A DNA stretch of 64,000 bases from Streptomyces sp. CBMA29 (GTDB lineage: Bacteria; Actinomycetota; Actinomycetes; Streptomycetales; Streptomycetaceae): assembly GCF_014596445.1 (NCBI RefSeq), contig NZ_MECL01000124.1:62001-126000 (forward strand), in the 5' to 3' direction. Every line of letters starts with the position of its first letter. Within the stretch, counting starts at the first letter, position 1. Below, piece by piece: positions 7,478-15,392 of the stretch. The notes under the pieces are model-generated. The model saw only the letters and a list, made by a program, of their open reading frames with translations, was not told where the DNA came from and did not search any database. Both the position numbers and the translations under genes were made by a program.

Positions 7478-8149
7478 TTACGTCGCTGAGGGGGAAGCGG
7501 TCGGGCGGGTGGGGAGGAGGGGCTTGCAGGTGGTGTACGCCTTGGCGGTCTTGGGGTCGGAGGTGTTGAGGTCGCCGAAGCCGAAGCCGCCGCGGCGGGT
7601 GTCGGGGGAGCCGGAGGCGTTGGGGGAGGGGGTGGGGAGGGTGACGCCGTGGTCCTTGAGGCAGCTCGTGAACGCCTGGAAGGCGGAGCTGTCGCCGCCA
7701 CCGCCGGGGCCGCCGCCGCGCTGGCCGTTGAACTGGGGGCGCAGCGAGGCGCATGCCTGTATGGCCTTCTGGGTGGCCGGGTCGGCGGACTCGCCGCCGA
7801 AACCGCCGAAGCCGCCGCCGAATCCGCCGCTCGGGCGGCCGGAGGGGCGACCCGAGGGCCGGCCGGACGCGCGGTCGGAGGGCCGTCCGGAGAAGGACGG
7901 CAGCTTCACGCCGTGCTGGGAGAGGCAGTCGCGGTAGGCCGCCATGTCCTGCGCGCCGCCGGAGGCGTTCTTGGCGGAGGACGACGGCGAGGACGAGGCG
8001 GACGTCTTCGCGTCGGCGGACGCCGAGCCCGAGGAGCCCGACGACGAGCAGGCGGTGAGCAGCAGCGCGCCCGAGGCGAGGACGGCGACGCACGCGCCCG
8101 CCCGCAGCGCGGAGCGGCGCGCGGACTGTCCAGTGGTCGGCAAAGGCAT
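7478..8149 (-). CDS. Secreted lipoprotein with duplicated Cys-HGV-LP module
   Basis: 223-residue lipoprotein: twin-Arg-like RRSALRAG n-region, hydrophobic core, lipobox LLLTAC with lipidated Cys34. The mature part has two copies of one module: YRDCLSQHGVKLP (72-84) with a second Cys in IQACASLRP (130-138), and FTSCLKDHGVTLP (160-172) with YTTCKPLLP (205-213). Each copy thus offers one Cys pair. Between them is a low-complexity GRPSG repeat (about 88-110) and Gly/Phe runs. GAGGAGA 9 bases before the ATG sets the start. It is divergent from the MacAB-type operon, so it may be that transporter's extracellular partner or a co-regulated protein (inference). Similar short lipoproteins accompany such operons in actinomycetes, but I know no function. 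Confidence 0.75.
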   Translation of the reverse strand: MPLPTTGQSARRSALRAGACVAVLASGALLLTACSSSGSSGSASADAKTSASSSPSSSAKNASGGAQDMAAYRDCLSQHGVKLPSFSGRPSDRASGRPSGRPSGRPSGGFGGGFGGFGGESADPATQKAIQACASLRPQFNGQRGGGPGGGGDSSAFQAFTSCLKDHGVTLPTPSPNASGSPDTRRGGFGFGDLNTSDPKTAKAYTTCKPLLPTRPTASPSAT

Positions 8150-8469
8150 GACCGTGGTCTCCTCGGAAAGACGGGACAAGGGGCGCCGCTCACCCACGCG
8201 CACGCGCGGGACACGAGTACCCGTGAGTGGCGGCGCATGAGTGAACCGCCGCGAGTTAGGCACAGCCGGGGCGCGAGCTGTGAGTTCCCGGGGAGTCAGG
8301 GCGCGGAAATCGGCCGTCGCGACCCGTACGGGCCCGCCGTACGGTCCGGTTGGGCCGTATAGCGACCGCTTCGTGCCGGGGAAGGGTGTCGGTCCGGGCG
8401 GCGGGGTTCCCAGGAAACTCCCAGCCTTCTCCCAGGCCATCAAAGGCGTCGGCGGCCAGGATGCGCGCC
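8150..8469. other. 320-bp divergent intergenic region
   Basis: Separates the lipoprotein gene from the export operon. It holds an imperfect inverted repeat (GCGCCG...CGGCGC arms at about 8183 and 8231), a CCGTATAGC box at 8354-8362 that could be a -10 for the operon, and several GTACGG blocks. I see no gene in it. Confidence 0.5.
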
Positions 8470-9819
8470 ATGAAGGTGCTCCCACGGCGGCGCAGGGCCG
8501 TCCTGATCAACTCGGTGCTCGGCGTGGTGGTCCTCGCGGGCGCAGGCGGCGCCTACGCGGCGGTCAACAACGGCGACAGCGGCAACACCCGCGGTACGGG
8601 CGCTCGCGTGGTGACCGTGTCCAAGGGCACGGTGCTGGCGACGGTGTCCGGCTCCGGCACGCTCGCCTCGCCCAGTGACGCCGGTGTGGACTTCACCACG
8701 GGCGGCACGCTCACCGAGGTCGACGTGAAGCCGGGCGACAAGGTCGCCAAGGGCCAGGTGCTGGCGAAGGTCGATCCGACCGACGCCAAGGAGACGTTGC
8801 AGCAGGACCAGGCGACGCTGACGGCGGCGCGGGCCAACCTCACCAAGGTGGAGGCGGGCGAGCTGGTCACCTCCAACTCAGGCTCCAACACGGGCTCCGG
8901 CAGCTCGCGGGACGCCACCCCGACGCCCACGCCGTCCCCCACCTACACCGTGGACCCGGCCCAACTGGCCCAGGCGCAAGCCCAGTTGACGCAGGCGCAG
9001 AACGCCGTGGACGCCGACCAGCGCGCGGTGGACGGCACCACGCTCAAGGCCCCGGTGTCCGGCACGGTCGCCTCGGTGTCGGCCGCCAAGGGCCAGACGG
9101 TGTCCGGTACGGGCGGCACCGGCACCGGCAGCGGCAGCGGTTCGGGCGGCCAGGGCTCGAACTCCAGCAGCTCCAACTCCACTTCGAGCAGCAGTAGTTC
9201 GGGTACCCCGTCCGGCTTCGTCGTCCTGACCAACCCCACCGGCATGCAGGTGACGGCGAACTTCTCCGAGGCCGACTCGCTCAAGGTCAAGGCGGGCCAG
9301 CCCGCCACCGTCACCCTCAACGCGCAGTCGAGCACGGTGCTCAACGCCAAGGTGCTGTCGGTCAGTTCGCTCCCGGTGAGCAGCGGAAGCGGCAGCGGCG
9401 GAGGGAGCGGCAGCGCCGTGCAGTACGCGGCCACGCTCGCCATCACCAGCCCCACCGCGGACCTGCGGACCGGTCTGAGCGCCAGCATCCAGGTGATCAC
9501 CGGCTCGGCCTCCGGCGCGCTGAACGTGCCGACCGCCGCGGTCTCCGGCACCGGCGCCAACCGTACGGTCACGGTGGTCAACTCCGACGGCGGCACGACT
9601 CGTACGGCCGTCACCGTCGGCGTCGAGGGCGACACCGCCGACCAGATCACCAGCGGCCTGACGGAGGGTCAGCAGGTGCAGATCGCCACGGTCGCGTCCT
9701 CCGGCAACGGCGGCTTCCCGAGCGGCGCCTTCCCCGGCGGCCTCGGCGGCGGCGCGAACCGGATCGGCGGCGGGGGCGGCGGCTTCCGTACCGGCGGTGG
9801 CGGCGGTGGCCGCGGATGA
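8470..9819 (+). CDS. Periplasmic-adaptor-like (MacA/HlyD) subunit of an ABC efflux system
   Basis: 449-residue membrane-anchored adaptor. One N-terminal membrane helix (residues about 9-29) is followed by a lipoyl/barrel-sandwich half (VSGSGTLASPS...GGTLTEVDVKPGDKVAKGQVLAKVD), a helical hairpin broken by a TPTPTPSP linker, the second lipoyl half (LKAPVSGTVASVSAAKGQTV), and beta-barrel domains with FSEADSLKVKAGQPATVTL. Long Gly/Ser tracts and a Gly-rich tail (GGGGGGFRTGGGGGG) are inserted, as is common in Streptomyces. The ATG at 8470 is chosen over 8461 because AGGA lies 8 bases before it. Its stop overlaps the ATPase start by 4 bp (ATGA). In a Gram-positive it would gather substrate outside the membrane for a MacB-type permease. 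Confidence 0.9.
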   Translation: MKVLPRRRRAVLINSVLGVVVLAGAGGAYAAVNNGDSGNTRGTGARVVTVSKGTVLATVSGSGTLASPSDAGVDFTTGGTLTEVDVKPGDKVAKGQVLAKVDPTDAKETLQQDQATLTAARANLTKVEAGELVTSNSGSNTGSGSSRDATPTPTPSPTYTVDPAQLAQAQAQLTQAQNAVDADQRAVDGTTLKAPVSGTVASVSAAKGQTVSGTGGTGTGSGSGSGGQGSNSSSSNSTSSSSSSGTPSGFVVLTNPTGMQVTANFSEADSLKVKAGQPATVTLNAQSSTVLNAKVLSVSSLPVSSGSGSGGGSGSAVQYAATLAITSPTADLRTGLSASIQVITGSASGALNVPTAAVSGTGANRTVTVVNSDGGTTRTAVTVGVEGDTADQITSGLTEGQQVQIATVASSGNGGFPSGAFPGGLGGGANRIGGGGGGFRTGGGGGGRG

Positions 9820-10835
9820 GGCCCGCCCTGCGGCAGCGGCTCGGCGGCCTGCGGCCCGGCGTCCGTACCCGTGACGCCGAAGAGACCTCGGGCGCCCAAG
9901 AGAGATCCCGCGCCGAAGAGACCTCGGGCATCGAAGAGACCTCACGCGTCGAGGGCGACGACGACAGCCCCTGGGGCCGCCCCCCGGTCATCGAGGTGCG
10001 GTCGCTGCTGAAGACGTACGGGCACGGCGACGCCGCCGTGCGCGCGCTCGGCGGTGAGCCCGACCCCGTCACCGGCGTCTCGCCCGGCATGAACCTGCTG
10101 GTCGAGCAGGGCGACATGGTGGCCGTGATGGGCAGTTCCGGGTCCGGCAAGTCGACCCTGATGAACATCCTCGGCTGCCTCGACATCCCCACCGAGGGCC
10201 GCTATTTGCTCGACGGCATCGACGTCGGCGGCCTGGACGAGCACCAGCTCTCGCTCGTCCGGAACCGTAAGATCGGCTTCGTCTTCCAGTCGTTCAACCT
10301 CGTGCCGCGCACCCCCGCGCTCGCGCAGGTCGAACTCCCCCTGGCCTACGCGGGCGTGCGGTCCGCCGAGCGCAGGCGGCGCGCGCTGGCGGCGCTCGCA
10401 CTGGTCGGCCTCGCCGACCGCGTCCACCACCGGCCGAACGAACTCTCCGGCGGCCAGCAGCAACGCGTCGCGGTGGCAAGGGCGTTGGTCACCGCACCGG
10501 CCATGCTGCTCGCCGACGAGCCGACCGGAAACCTGGACAGCCACAGCACCGAGGAAGTGCTCGCCATCGTCGACCGGCTCAACGCCTCCGGGCGCACCGT
10601 CGTACTGATCACGCACGAGGACGAGGTCGCCCGGCACGCCAAGCGGGTGATCACGCTGGTCGACGGCCAGGTGGTCGAGGACCGGCGGCAGGCGCCGGCC
10701 GACGGCCCGCCGCCCGCGCTGCGCGACCCGGCGTCCTTCGCCGCGCACCACCCGCAGGACCCGATAACCGGCGGCAGGCGTCAGGCACTGACGAGTGGCA
10801 CGAGCAACGGCTTCGGAAGCGGGGGCACGGCGTGA
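9816..10835 (+). CDS. ABC transporter ATP-binding protein (MacB/LolD type)
   Basis: 339 residues. All nucleotide-binding motifs are intact: Walker A GSSGSGKST (106-114), Q-loop VFQSF, signature LSGGQ (210-214), Walker B LLADEPTGNLD, and H-loop ITHE. NILGCLDIPTEG and FNLVPRTPALAQVELPL place it in the LolD/MacB class that powers mechanotransmission-type permeases. Odd features: a 55-residue N-terminal low-complexity extension with repeated EETSG, and a short extra loop (GGEPDPVTGVSPG) inside the usual first beta-strand region. Overlaps of 4 bp with both neighbours (ATGA and GTGA) indicate translational coupling. Confidence 0.95.
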   Translation: MRPALRQRLGGLRPGVRTRDAEETSGAQERSRAEETSGIEETSRVEGDDDSPWGRPPVIEVRSLLKTYGHGDAAVRALGGEPDPVTGVSPGMNLLVEQGDMVAVMGSSGSGKSTLMNILGCLDIPTEGRYLLDGIDVGGLDEHQLSLVRNRKIGFVFQSFNLVPRTPALAQVELPLAYAGVRSAERRRRALAALALVGLADRVHHRPNELSGGQQQRVAVARALVTAPAMLLADEPTGNLDSHSTEEVLAIVDRLNASGRTVVLITHEDEVARHAKRVITLVDGQVVEDRRQAPADGPPPALRDPASFAAHHPQDPITGGRRQALTSGTSNGFGSGGTA

Positions 10836-12064
10836 ACCCCTTCGAGACCCTCCGCTTCGCCTTCGGCGGCCTCGCCGCCAACAAGGTCCGCTCCGGACTG
10901 ACCATGCTCGGCGTGCTGATCGGCGTCGCCGCCGTCATCATCCTGCTCGCGGTCGGCAACGGCTCCTCGCAGTCCGTCAAGGACTCCATCGAGAAGCTGG
11001 GCACCAACTCGCTGACCGTCTCCTCCGGCGCCGGATTCAGCGGCGGAACCGGCGGCGGTTCGTCCTCGTCGGCGACCACCGTCAAGCCGCTGACCGTGGA
11101 CGACGCGCGGGCGCTCGCCGACCCGACGGCCGCCCCCAGCATCGAGTCCGTCGCGCCCGAGGTGACCACGTCCTCGCAGACCGCGCTGTACGAGGGCGCC
11201 TCGCACGACGTCGCCCAGGTCGTCGGCACCTACCCCGCGTACTTCAAGGCGTCCAACAGCAAGGTCGCCAAGGGCGACTACTTCAGCGCCGACGACGTCC
11301 TCAACTCCCGCAAGGTGGCGGTGATCGGCTCGACCACGGCCACCGACCTGTTCGGCACGGCAGACCCGGTCGGCAAGAAGGTGGTGCTCGGCGGGACGCC
11401 GTTCACGGTCGTCGGCGTGCTGGCGGCCAAGGGCGGCACCGGCTTCCAGGACCCGGACGACATCCTGGTCGCGCCGCTGCCGACCGTGCAGAACGCCTTC
11501 ACCGGCTTCGGCTCGGTCAACCAGATCCTGGTGGAGGCGAAGTCGGCCGACGCGACGACCCCGGCGCAGAACGAGATCACCACGATCCTGATGGGCACGC
11601 ACGGCATCAAGGACGCCAACGCGCTGGACTTCCGGGTCAGCAGCCAGCAGTCGCTGCTCAGCACCCAGTCCGACACCAACAAGACGTTCACGGTGCTGCT
11701 CGGCGCGGTCGCGGCGATCTCGCTGCTGGTCGGCGGGATCGGCATCACCAACATCATGCTGGTGACGGTCACGGAGCGGACCCGCGAGATCGGCATCCGC
11801 AAGGCGATCGGCGCGCCCAAGGGCGTCATCCTCGGGCAGTTCCTCGCCGAGTCGACCCTGCTGTCGCTGGTCGGCGGCGGGCTCGGGGTGGTGGCGGGAC
11901 TGATCGGCTCGCGCTTCACGATCGTCGGCATCAAGCCGGTGATCATCCCGGAGTCGGTGTGGGGCGCCTTCGCCATCGCGGTCGCCATCGGCCTGTTCTT
12001 CGGCAGCTACCCCGCCAACCGGGCCGCCGCCCTGCGCCCGATCGAGGCCCTGCGCCACGAGTGA
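10832..12064 (+). CDS. ABC transporter permease (MacB/FtsX-like)
   Basis: 410 residues with MacB topology. One N-terminal membrane helix follows the ETLRFAFGGLAANKVRSGLTMLGVLIGVAAVIILLAVGNG-type start. A large extracytoplasmic MacB_PCD domain lies at about residues 50-270. Three C-terminal helices form the FtsX domain, beginning around FTVLLGAVAAISLLVGGIGITNIM, with the conserved coupling segment VTERTREIGIRKAIGA. The GTG start at 10832 overlaps the ATPase stop. With the adaptor and ATPase it forms a complete MacAB-like exporter; the substrate is unknown (macrolides, lipids or peptides in known systems). Confidence 0.95.
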   Translation: MNPFETLRFAFGGLAANKVRSGLTMLGVLIGVAAVIILLAVGNGSSQSVKDSIEKLGTNSLTVSSGAGFSGGTGGGSSSSATTVKPLTVDDARALADPTAAPSIESVAPEVTTSSQTALYEGASHDVAQVVGTYPAYFKASNSKVAKGDYFSADDVLNSRKVAVIGSTTATDLFGTADPVGKKVVLGGTPFTVVGVLAAKGGTGFQDPDDILVAPLPTVQNAFTGFGSVNQILVEAKSADATTPAQNEITTILMGTHGIKDANALDFRVSSQQSLLSTQSDTNKTFTVLLGAVAAISLLVGGIGITNIMLVTVTERTREIGIRKAIGAPKGVILGQFLAESTLLSLVGGGLGVVAGLIGSRFTIVGIKPVIIPESVWGAFAIAVAIGLFFGSYPANRAAALRPIEALRHE

Positions 12065-12122
12065 GCACCCCGATGAGCCCGCACAGCACGTCAACTCACG
12101 TAAGGACGAGGGAGAACCGGAC

Positions 12123-12887
12123 ATGGCGCGACGCCGCACCGAACTAGTGAAGGCCGACGCCGACACGGAGCTGCTGCCGCTCACCGACACGTTCGGTGAG
12201 GTGGAGATCGTCGAGCGGCCCGGCGAGGCGCTGCTCACCGAACGGCCGGAGGACGTCCTGTCCGAACCGCCGGACACCCGCGACATCTCGGCCGAGCTGG
12301 CCGCCCCGCCGCGCCGCAAACTGCCCTGGCTGACGCTGCTGCTGTCCGCGGGCGTCGTCGCCGCGGCGGCCTTCGCGGGCGGCGCGCTGGTGGAGAAGAA
12401 CCACCTCAACGGCCGCTCGTCCGGCGGCGGTTCGGCCGCGGCCCGCGACTTCGCGTCGGCCTTCGCGGGCGCCAACGGCCGTACGGGTACAGGCACGGGC
12501 ACGGGCACGGGCACGGCGGGTACGGGCTCCGGTACGGCGCCGGGCGCGGCTCCCGGGGCGGCGGGCGGCACCGCCGCCTCCGGCGTCACCACCGGCACCG
12601 TCAAGCTGGTCGACGGCGACACCATCTACGTCACCGACGCCCAGGGCGGCATCGTCAAGGTCACCACCGGCGGCTCCACGAAGGTCACCGTCACCAAGGA
12701 CGGCAAGACCTCGGACCTCCAGCCCGGCCAGAGCGTGACCGTACGCGGCAGCGCGAATTCCTCGGGCGACATCGCCGCCACGACCGTCACCGAGGGCGCG
12801 GCCACCGCGGGCGGCTTCGGAGGCTTCGGCGGCCGTGGCACCGGCACCGGCGGCGGTACGGGCACCGGCGGCGGTACGGGCAACTGA
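12123..12887 (+). CDS. Membrane-anchored protein with small extracytoplasmic beta domain
   Basis: 254 residues: an 85-residue cytoplasmic N-terminus, one membrane helix (about 61-82, LPWLTLLLSAGVVAAAAFAGGAL), a Gly/Thr repeat linker (TGTGTGTGT), then a compact beta domain at about residues 155-225 (TGTVKLVDGDTIYVTD...GSTKVTV...LQPGQSVTVRG...IAATTVTEG). That domain resembles OB-like DUF5666-type domains. A Gly-rich tail matches that of the adaptor upstream. GAGGGAGAA precedes the ATG. It is encoded 58 bp after the permease and 68 bp before the response regulator, so it probably belongs to the export or sensing unit. Function unknown. Confidence 0.7.
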   Translation: MARRRTELVKADADTELLPLTDTFGEVEIVERPGEALLTERPEDVLSEPPDTRDISAELAAPPRRKLPWLTLLLSAGVVAAAAFAGGALVEKNHLNGRSSGGGSAAARDFASAFAGANGRTGTGTGTGTGTAGTGSGTAPGAAPGAAGGTAASGVTTGTVKLVDGDTIYVTDAQGGIVKVTTGGSTKVTVTKDGKTSDLQPGQSVTVRGSANSSGDIAATTVTEGAATAGGFGGFGGRGTGTGGGTGTGGGTGN

Positions 12888-12955
12888 CCCCGCCTTCACA
12901 GGACGGGAGCGTACGGTGCGAAACCGCACGGTACGACGGGGGCCAGGAGGACTCC

Positions 12956-13693
12956 ATGGACACGACGCCCGAGGCCAGCCTGCTGGTGGTCGACGACGAG
13001 CCCAACATCAGGGAACTGCTCTCCGCGTCCCTGCGCTTCGTCGGCTTCAAGGTGGTCTCCGCCGCCTCGGGCGCCGACGCGCTGGCCGCCGTCGCCCGTG
13101 AGCGCCCCGACCTGGTCGTCCTCGACGTGATGCTGCCCGACATGACCGGTTTCGCGGTCGTCCGGCACCTGCGCGAGGAGTCGGGGCCGCACGCGCGTCC
13201 CGGCAGCGGCGCCGCCGACCGGCTCCCCGTCCTGTTCCTGACCGCCAAGGACGGCGTGGACGACAAGATCAGCGGCCTGACGGCGGGCGGCGACGACTAC
13301 GTCACCAAGCCGTTCAGCCTGGAGGAGCTGATCGCCCGCATCCGCGCGATCCTGCGCCGTACCGGCGGCCCCACCGACGAGGGACGGCTGGTCGCGGGCG
13401 ACCTGGAACTGGACCCGGTCGGCCACCAGGTGCTGCGCGCCGGCCGCCCGGTCTCCCTCTCACCCACCGAGTTCAAGCTGCTCGCCTACCTCATGGCCAA
13501 CGCCGACCGCGTCGTGTCCAAGCTGCAAATCCTCGACCACGTGTGGGCGTACGACTTCGGCGGCGACCTGAGCATCGTCGAGTCGTACATCTCGTACGTG
13601 CGCCGCAAGGTCGACTCCGGCGCCGACGGCACGGCCAAGCTGATCCACACGGTGCGCGGCGTCGGCTACGTGCTGCGCCGGCCACAGGGCTGA
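12956..13693 (+). CDS. OmpR/PhoB-family response regulator
   Basis: 245 residues. The receiver domain has the acidic pair (VDDEP), phospho-acceptor Asp57 (VVLDVMLPDMTG), and the conserved Thr and Lys (FLTAKD, YVTKPFS). A slightly longer loop (GPHARPGSGAADRL) sits between helix 3 and strand 4. The C-terminal winged helix covers about 145-243 (LSPTEFKLLAYLMANADRVVSK, SYISYVRRKVD, IHTVRGVGYVLR). An AGGAGG-like site lies about 8 bases before the ATG. It is followed after 7 bp by its sensor kinase. Because it directly follows the exporter genes it probably regulates them (inference from context). Confidence 0.96.
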   Translation: MDTTPEASLLVVDDEPNIRELLSASLRFVGFKVVSAASGADALAAVARERPDLVVLDVMLPDMTGFAVVRHLREESGPHARPGSGAADRLPVLFLTAKDGVDDKISGLTAGGDDYVTKPFSLEELIARIRAILRRTGGPTDEGRLVAGDLELDPVGHQVLRAGRPVSLSPTEFKLLAYLMANADRVVSKLQILDHVWAYDFGGDLSIVESYISYVRRKVDSGADGTAKLIHTVRGVGYVLRRPQG

Positions 13694-13700
13694 GGCGCCC

Positions 13701-15194
13701 ATGGGTCTGTCCGCGCTCTCGCTGCGCTCCCGGCTGGTGCTGCTCTGCCTGGTGCTCGTCCTGCTCGGCCTCGCCGTCAGCGACACGGTCGTGCTCGGCA
13801 CGGTCCGCGGCCAGCAGGAGCAGCGCGTCGACCAGCAGCTCCAGCGGTACGGCGAACCGCTCGCCCGGCGGCTCGGCACGGACGGGGTGCCCGCGCCGCG
13901 CTCCGTACGGCCGGGGCCCGGCGCGCCGCGGCCGTGGCTGCCCAGCCAGTTCGTGGTGGCCTTCGCCGCGGCCGACGGGCAGGTCTCCGACCAGTTCCGG
14001 CTGCCGGTCTCGGCCGGGGACCCGCGCCCGCTGTGGCCGACGATGGACGCGGCGTCGCTGCGCGAGCGGCTGGGCAAGCCGTTCGACGTCGCCAGCGACC
14101 ACGGCGGCGGGCGGTGGCGGGTGCTGATCGAACCGGTCACCGGGGGCACGGCCGCCCCCTCCGCCGGCCTGCCCGCGGGTGTCGTGGTCGCCGCGTCCCT
14201 GGACGAGGTGTCGTCCACGGCCTCCCACCTGCGCACCGCGTTCCTGCTGATCGGCGCGCTCGTCGCGGCGCTGCTCGGGGTGGCGGGCTGGTTCGCGGTA
14301 CGGGCCGGGCTGCGGCCGCTGCGGCAGATCGAGGCCACCGCCGCCGAGATAGCCGCCGGGCGCCCGCTGTCGCACCGGATGCCCGCCGCGTCTCCGCGCA
14401 CGGAGGCCGGGCGGCTGTCCACCGCGCTCAACGGGATGCTCGCGCAGATCGAGTCGGCCTTCGCGGCGCGCGCGGAGTCCGAGAAGCAGATGCGCCGGTT
14501 CGTCGCCGACGCCAGCCACGAGCTGCGCACCCCGCTGGCCGGAATCCGGGGCTTCGCGGAGCTGTACCGGATGGGCGCGCTGCCCGACGAGGCCGACGTG
14601 AAGCGGACGATGACGCGGATCGAGAGCGAGGCCGTACGGCTCGGCGGCCTGGTCGAGGATCTGCTGACGCTGGTGCGGATGGACGAGCAGCGGCCCGTCC
14701 AGCTCGCCCCGATGGACCTGCGCACCCTGGCCGTGGACGCCCTGCACGACACGACCGCCCTCGATCCGTCCCGGCCGGTCTCCCTCACCGGGCCCGACGG
14801 TTCCGGTTCCGGCCCCGGTCCCGGTCCCGGCCCCGCACCCGTGCTCGGTGACGAGGCCCGGCTGCGGCAGGTCGTCGCCAACCTCGTCGGCAACGCCGTC
14901 GCCCACACGCCTCCCGGCACTCCCGTCCGGATCGGCGTCGGCACCGTCGGTGGACACGGGGTGCTCGAAGTCGCCGACGCCGGGGCCGGGCTCGCCGCCG
15001 ACCAGGCCGCCCGGGTCTTCGAACGCTTCTACCGCGTGGACGCCTCCCGCAGCCGGGGCGCCGGGGGCGGCGCAGGTCTCGGCCTCTCCATCTGTGCCGC
15101 GTTCGCCGCCGCTCACGGTGGGTACATCGAGCTCGACACGGCTCCCGGCCAAGGCGCCCTCTTCCGCCTCCGCCTCCCCTCCGCCCCTCCCTAG
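13701..15194 (+). CDS. Sensor histidine kinase, partner of the upstream regulator
   Basis: 497 residues. First membrane helix at about 10-30, an extracytoplasmic sensor of about 150 residues, second helix at about 180-203 (FLLIGALVAALLGVAGWFAV), a HAMP domain (LRPLRQIEATAAEIAAG), HisKA with phospho-acceptor His273 in DASHELRTPLAG, and HATPase_c with N box (LVGNAVAH), G1 (EVADAGAGL), F box (FERFYRVD) and G2 (GGGAGLGLSI). A Gly/Pro repeat (SGSGPGPGPGPAP) is inserted inside the ATPase domain. Layout is that of Streptomyces CutS/MprB-like kinases. It is the last gene of the apparent 8.5-15.2 kb transcription unit. Confidence 0.96.
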   Translation: MGLSALSLRSRLVLLCLVLVLLGLAVSDTVVLGTVRGQQEQRVDQQLQRYGEPLARRLGTDGVPAPRSVRPGPGAPRPWLPSQFVVAFAAADGQVSDQFRLPVSAGDPRPLWPTMDAASLRERLGKPFDVASDHGGGRWRVLIEPVTGGTAAPSAGLPAGVVVAASLDEVSSTASHLRTAFLLIGALVAALLGVAGWFAVRAGLRPLRQIEATAAEIAAGRPLSHRMPAASPRTEAGRLSTALNGMLAQIESAFAARAESEKQMRRFVADASHELRTPLAGIRGFAELYRMGALPDEADVKRTMTRIESEAVRLGGLVEDLLTLVRMDEQRPVQLAPMDLRTLAVDALHDTTALDPSRPVSLTGPDGSGSGPGPGPGPAPVLGDEARLRQVVANLVGNAVAHTPPGTPVRIGVGTVGGHGVLEVADAGAGLAADQAARVFERFYRVDASRSRGAGGGAGLGLSICAAFAAAHGGYIELDTAPGQGALFRLRLPSAPP

Positions 15195-15321
15195 GGGCGC
15201 GAGGAACTGCGCGGCCAGCCGCCGGCGGGCTGTCAGCCCGAAAACAACAGCATCTGCCCCGCTGGGGCCGGTTCTCGCCCGCGCCAACGCGCTGGCGGGC
15301 CGCGCAGTTCCCCGCGCCCCT
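15193..15321. repeat. Paired Streptomyces-type inverted repeat (24-bp arms)
   Basis: Arms at 15193-15216 and 15298-15321 are reverse complements at 23 of 24 positions and enclose 81 bp. The arm sequence (GGGGCGCGaGGAACTGCGCG) is the family scattered between genes in many Streptomyces genomes. The left arm starts inside the kinase stop codon. The transcript would fold into one long hairpin, so it may terminate or stabilise the mRNA. It may also be a non-autonomous mobile repeat. Confidence 0.8.
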
Positions 15322-15392
15322 GGTGGGCACCCACCTGCGCAAGGGCACCGTGCTGAGCGCGCCCACGGGGCGCTGCCCGTTGCGGGAGTCGC

